The translations under genes and the position numbers were made by a program. Under the pieces are notes generated by a model. That model had not been told where the DNA came from, ran no database searches, and saw nothing but the letters and a program-made list of their open reading frames with translations. Of a stretch of 5,140 nt of DNA, positions 4,998-5,140 are shown in pieces (positions within the stretch are counted from its first letter, which is position 1; the number at the start of each line of letters is the position of its first letter). The stretch lies in assembly GCA_029065305.1 (NCBI GenBank), contig JAIEIQ010000276.1, positions 1 to 5,140 on the forward strand. The letters run 5' to 3'. This stretch comes from Oscillospiraceae bacterium. GTDB lineage: Bacteria > Bacillota > Clostridia > Oscillospirales > Oscillospiraceae.

Positions 4998-5021
4998 CCG
5001 TTACAGCCATGGGTGTAACGG
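4998..5021. repeat. 24-bp near-palindrome
   Basis: CCGTTACA (4998-5005) and TGTAACGG (5014-5021) are perfect inverted arms. The centre contains CCATGG, itself a palindrome, so only one symmetric pair of positions breaks the dyad. No T-tract follows. It could be an operator for the gene starting at 5102, an RNA hairpin, or the remnant of a terminator. I do not recognise it. Confidence 0.6.
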
Positions 5022-5033
5022 TTCAGCCTGTCG

Positions 5034-5061
5034 AAAAAGTCTGCCTACCGGCAGACTTTTT
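5034..5061. terminator. Bidirectional intrinsic terminator
   Basis: AAAAAGTCTGCC (5034-5045) and GGCAGACTTTTT (5050-5061) form a perfect 12-bp stem with loop TACC and give a five-T tail on either strand. No gene in the window clearly needs it on the plus strand, because the toxin gene already has its own terminator. It may act as a second stop or insulate the next gene. Confidence 0.85.
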
Positions 5062-5101
5062 CCTGTAAAGATGATAAAATAGGAAGTAAGGGGTGAGGGA
5101 A

Positions 5102-5140
5102 ATGTTGGAGCGAGGGAAAAATGAGCGAGGGGTTATAGAA
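5102..5140 (+). CDS. Start of an unrecognised gene (3' end outside window)
   Basis: ATG at 5102 opens a frame of 13 codons to the window edge, reading MLERGKNERGVIE. A purine-rich AAGGGGTGAGGG stretch lies just before it and may act as a weak ribosome binding site. An AT-rich TAAAAT (5075-5080) could be a -10 box, but no convincing -35 is seen. The ATG at 5121 is in another frame and stops after five codons. Too little is present to name a product. Confidence 0.35.
   Translation, partial: MLERGKNERGVIE

Noticed and set aside
4998..5021. parS or replication-origin element
   Set aside because: The palindrome does not match the TGTTTCACGTGAAACA parS core, and no iterons or DnaA-box cluster are seen nearby.
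1..5140. CRISPR array, tRNA, rRNA or insertion sequence
   Set aside because: No regularly spaced repeats, cloverleaf, rRNA-like stretch, transposase or terminal inverted repeats with target duplication were found by eye.

Overview
The window looks like chromosomal DNA of a high-GC, spore-forming member of the Clostridia. An Oscillospiraceae-type gut Firmicute is my best guess. The evidence is strong GGAGG ribosome binding sites, near-consensus sigma-A promoters, a two-LysM plus GH18 protein of the SleL/YaaH spore cortex-lytic type, and a MarR plus heterodimeric ABC exporter operon of a layout common in that group. The lineage is inferred from style and family memory, not from a search.

Left part (1-3069), all on the minus strand: a promoter with an overlapping operator drives marR (2550-3002), then ABC exporter subunit A (817-2553), then subunit B (from 824, running off the left edge). 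The three genes overlap by 4 and 8 bases, so they should be translated as one unit. The MarR protein probably represses its own operon through the TTAGC-N2-GCTAA dyad. The two ABC proteins should form one asymmetric heterodimer, because subunit A has lost the catalytic Glu after Walker B and the H-loop His.

Middle (3070-4630): a short intergenic region holds an orphan plus-strand promoter followed by a pyrimidine-rich tract, then a strong terminator for the minus-strand SleL/YaaH-like gene (3271-4554). That gene has a good ribosome binding site and a possible sigma-E-type promoter, which would fit mother-cell expression.

Right part (4600-5140): the most interesting segment. It has the full layout of a compact type I toxin-antitoxin locus. 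A consensus sigma-A promoter reads rightward into a leader whose Shine-Dalgarno sequence is buried in an 8-bp hairpin. Next comes a 31-codon ORF for a basic, single-membrane-segment peptide, then a 12-bp terminator stem. An equally good sigma-A promoter on the other strand has its -35 box inside that terminator stem and reads back across the whole gene to a second terminator lying just upstream of the toxin promoter. The 5' ends of the two predicted RNAs are near copies of each other (an extended inverted repeat flanking the ORF). To the right lie a 24-bp near-palindrome, a bidirectional terminator and the first 13 codons of an unrecognised plus-strand gene.
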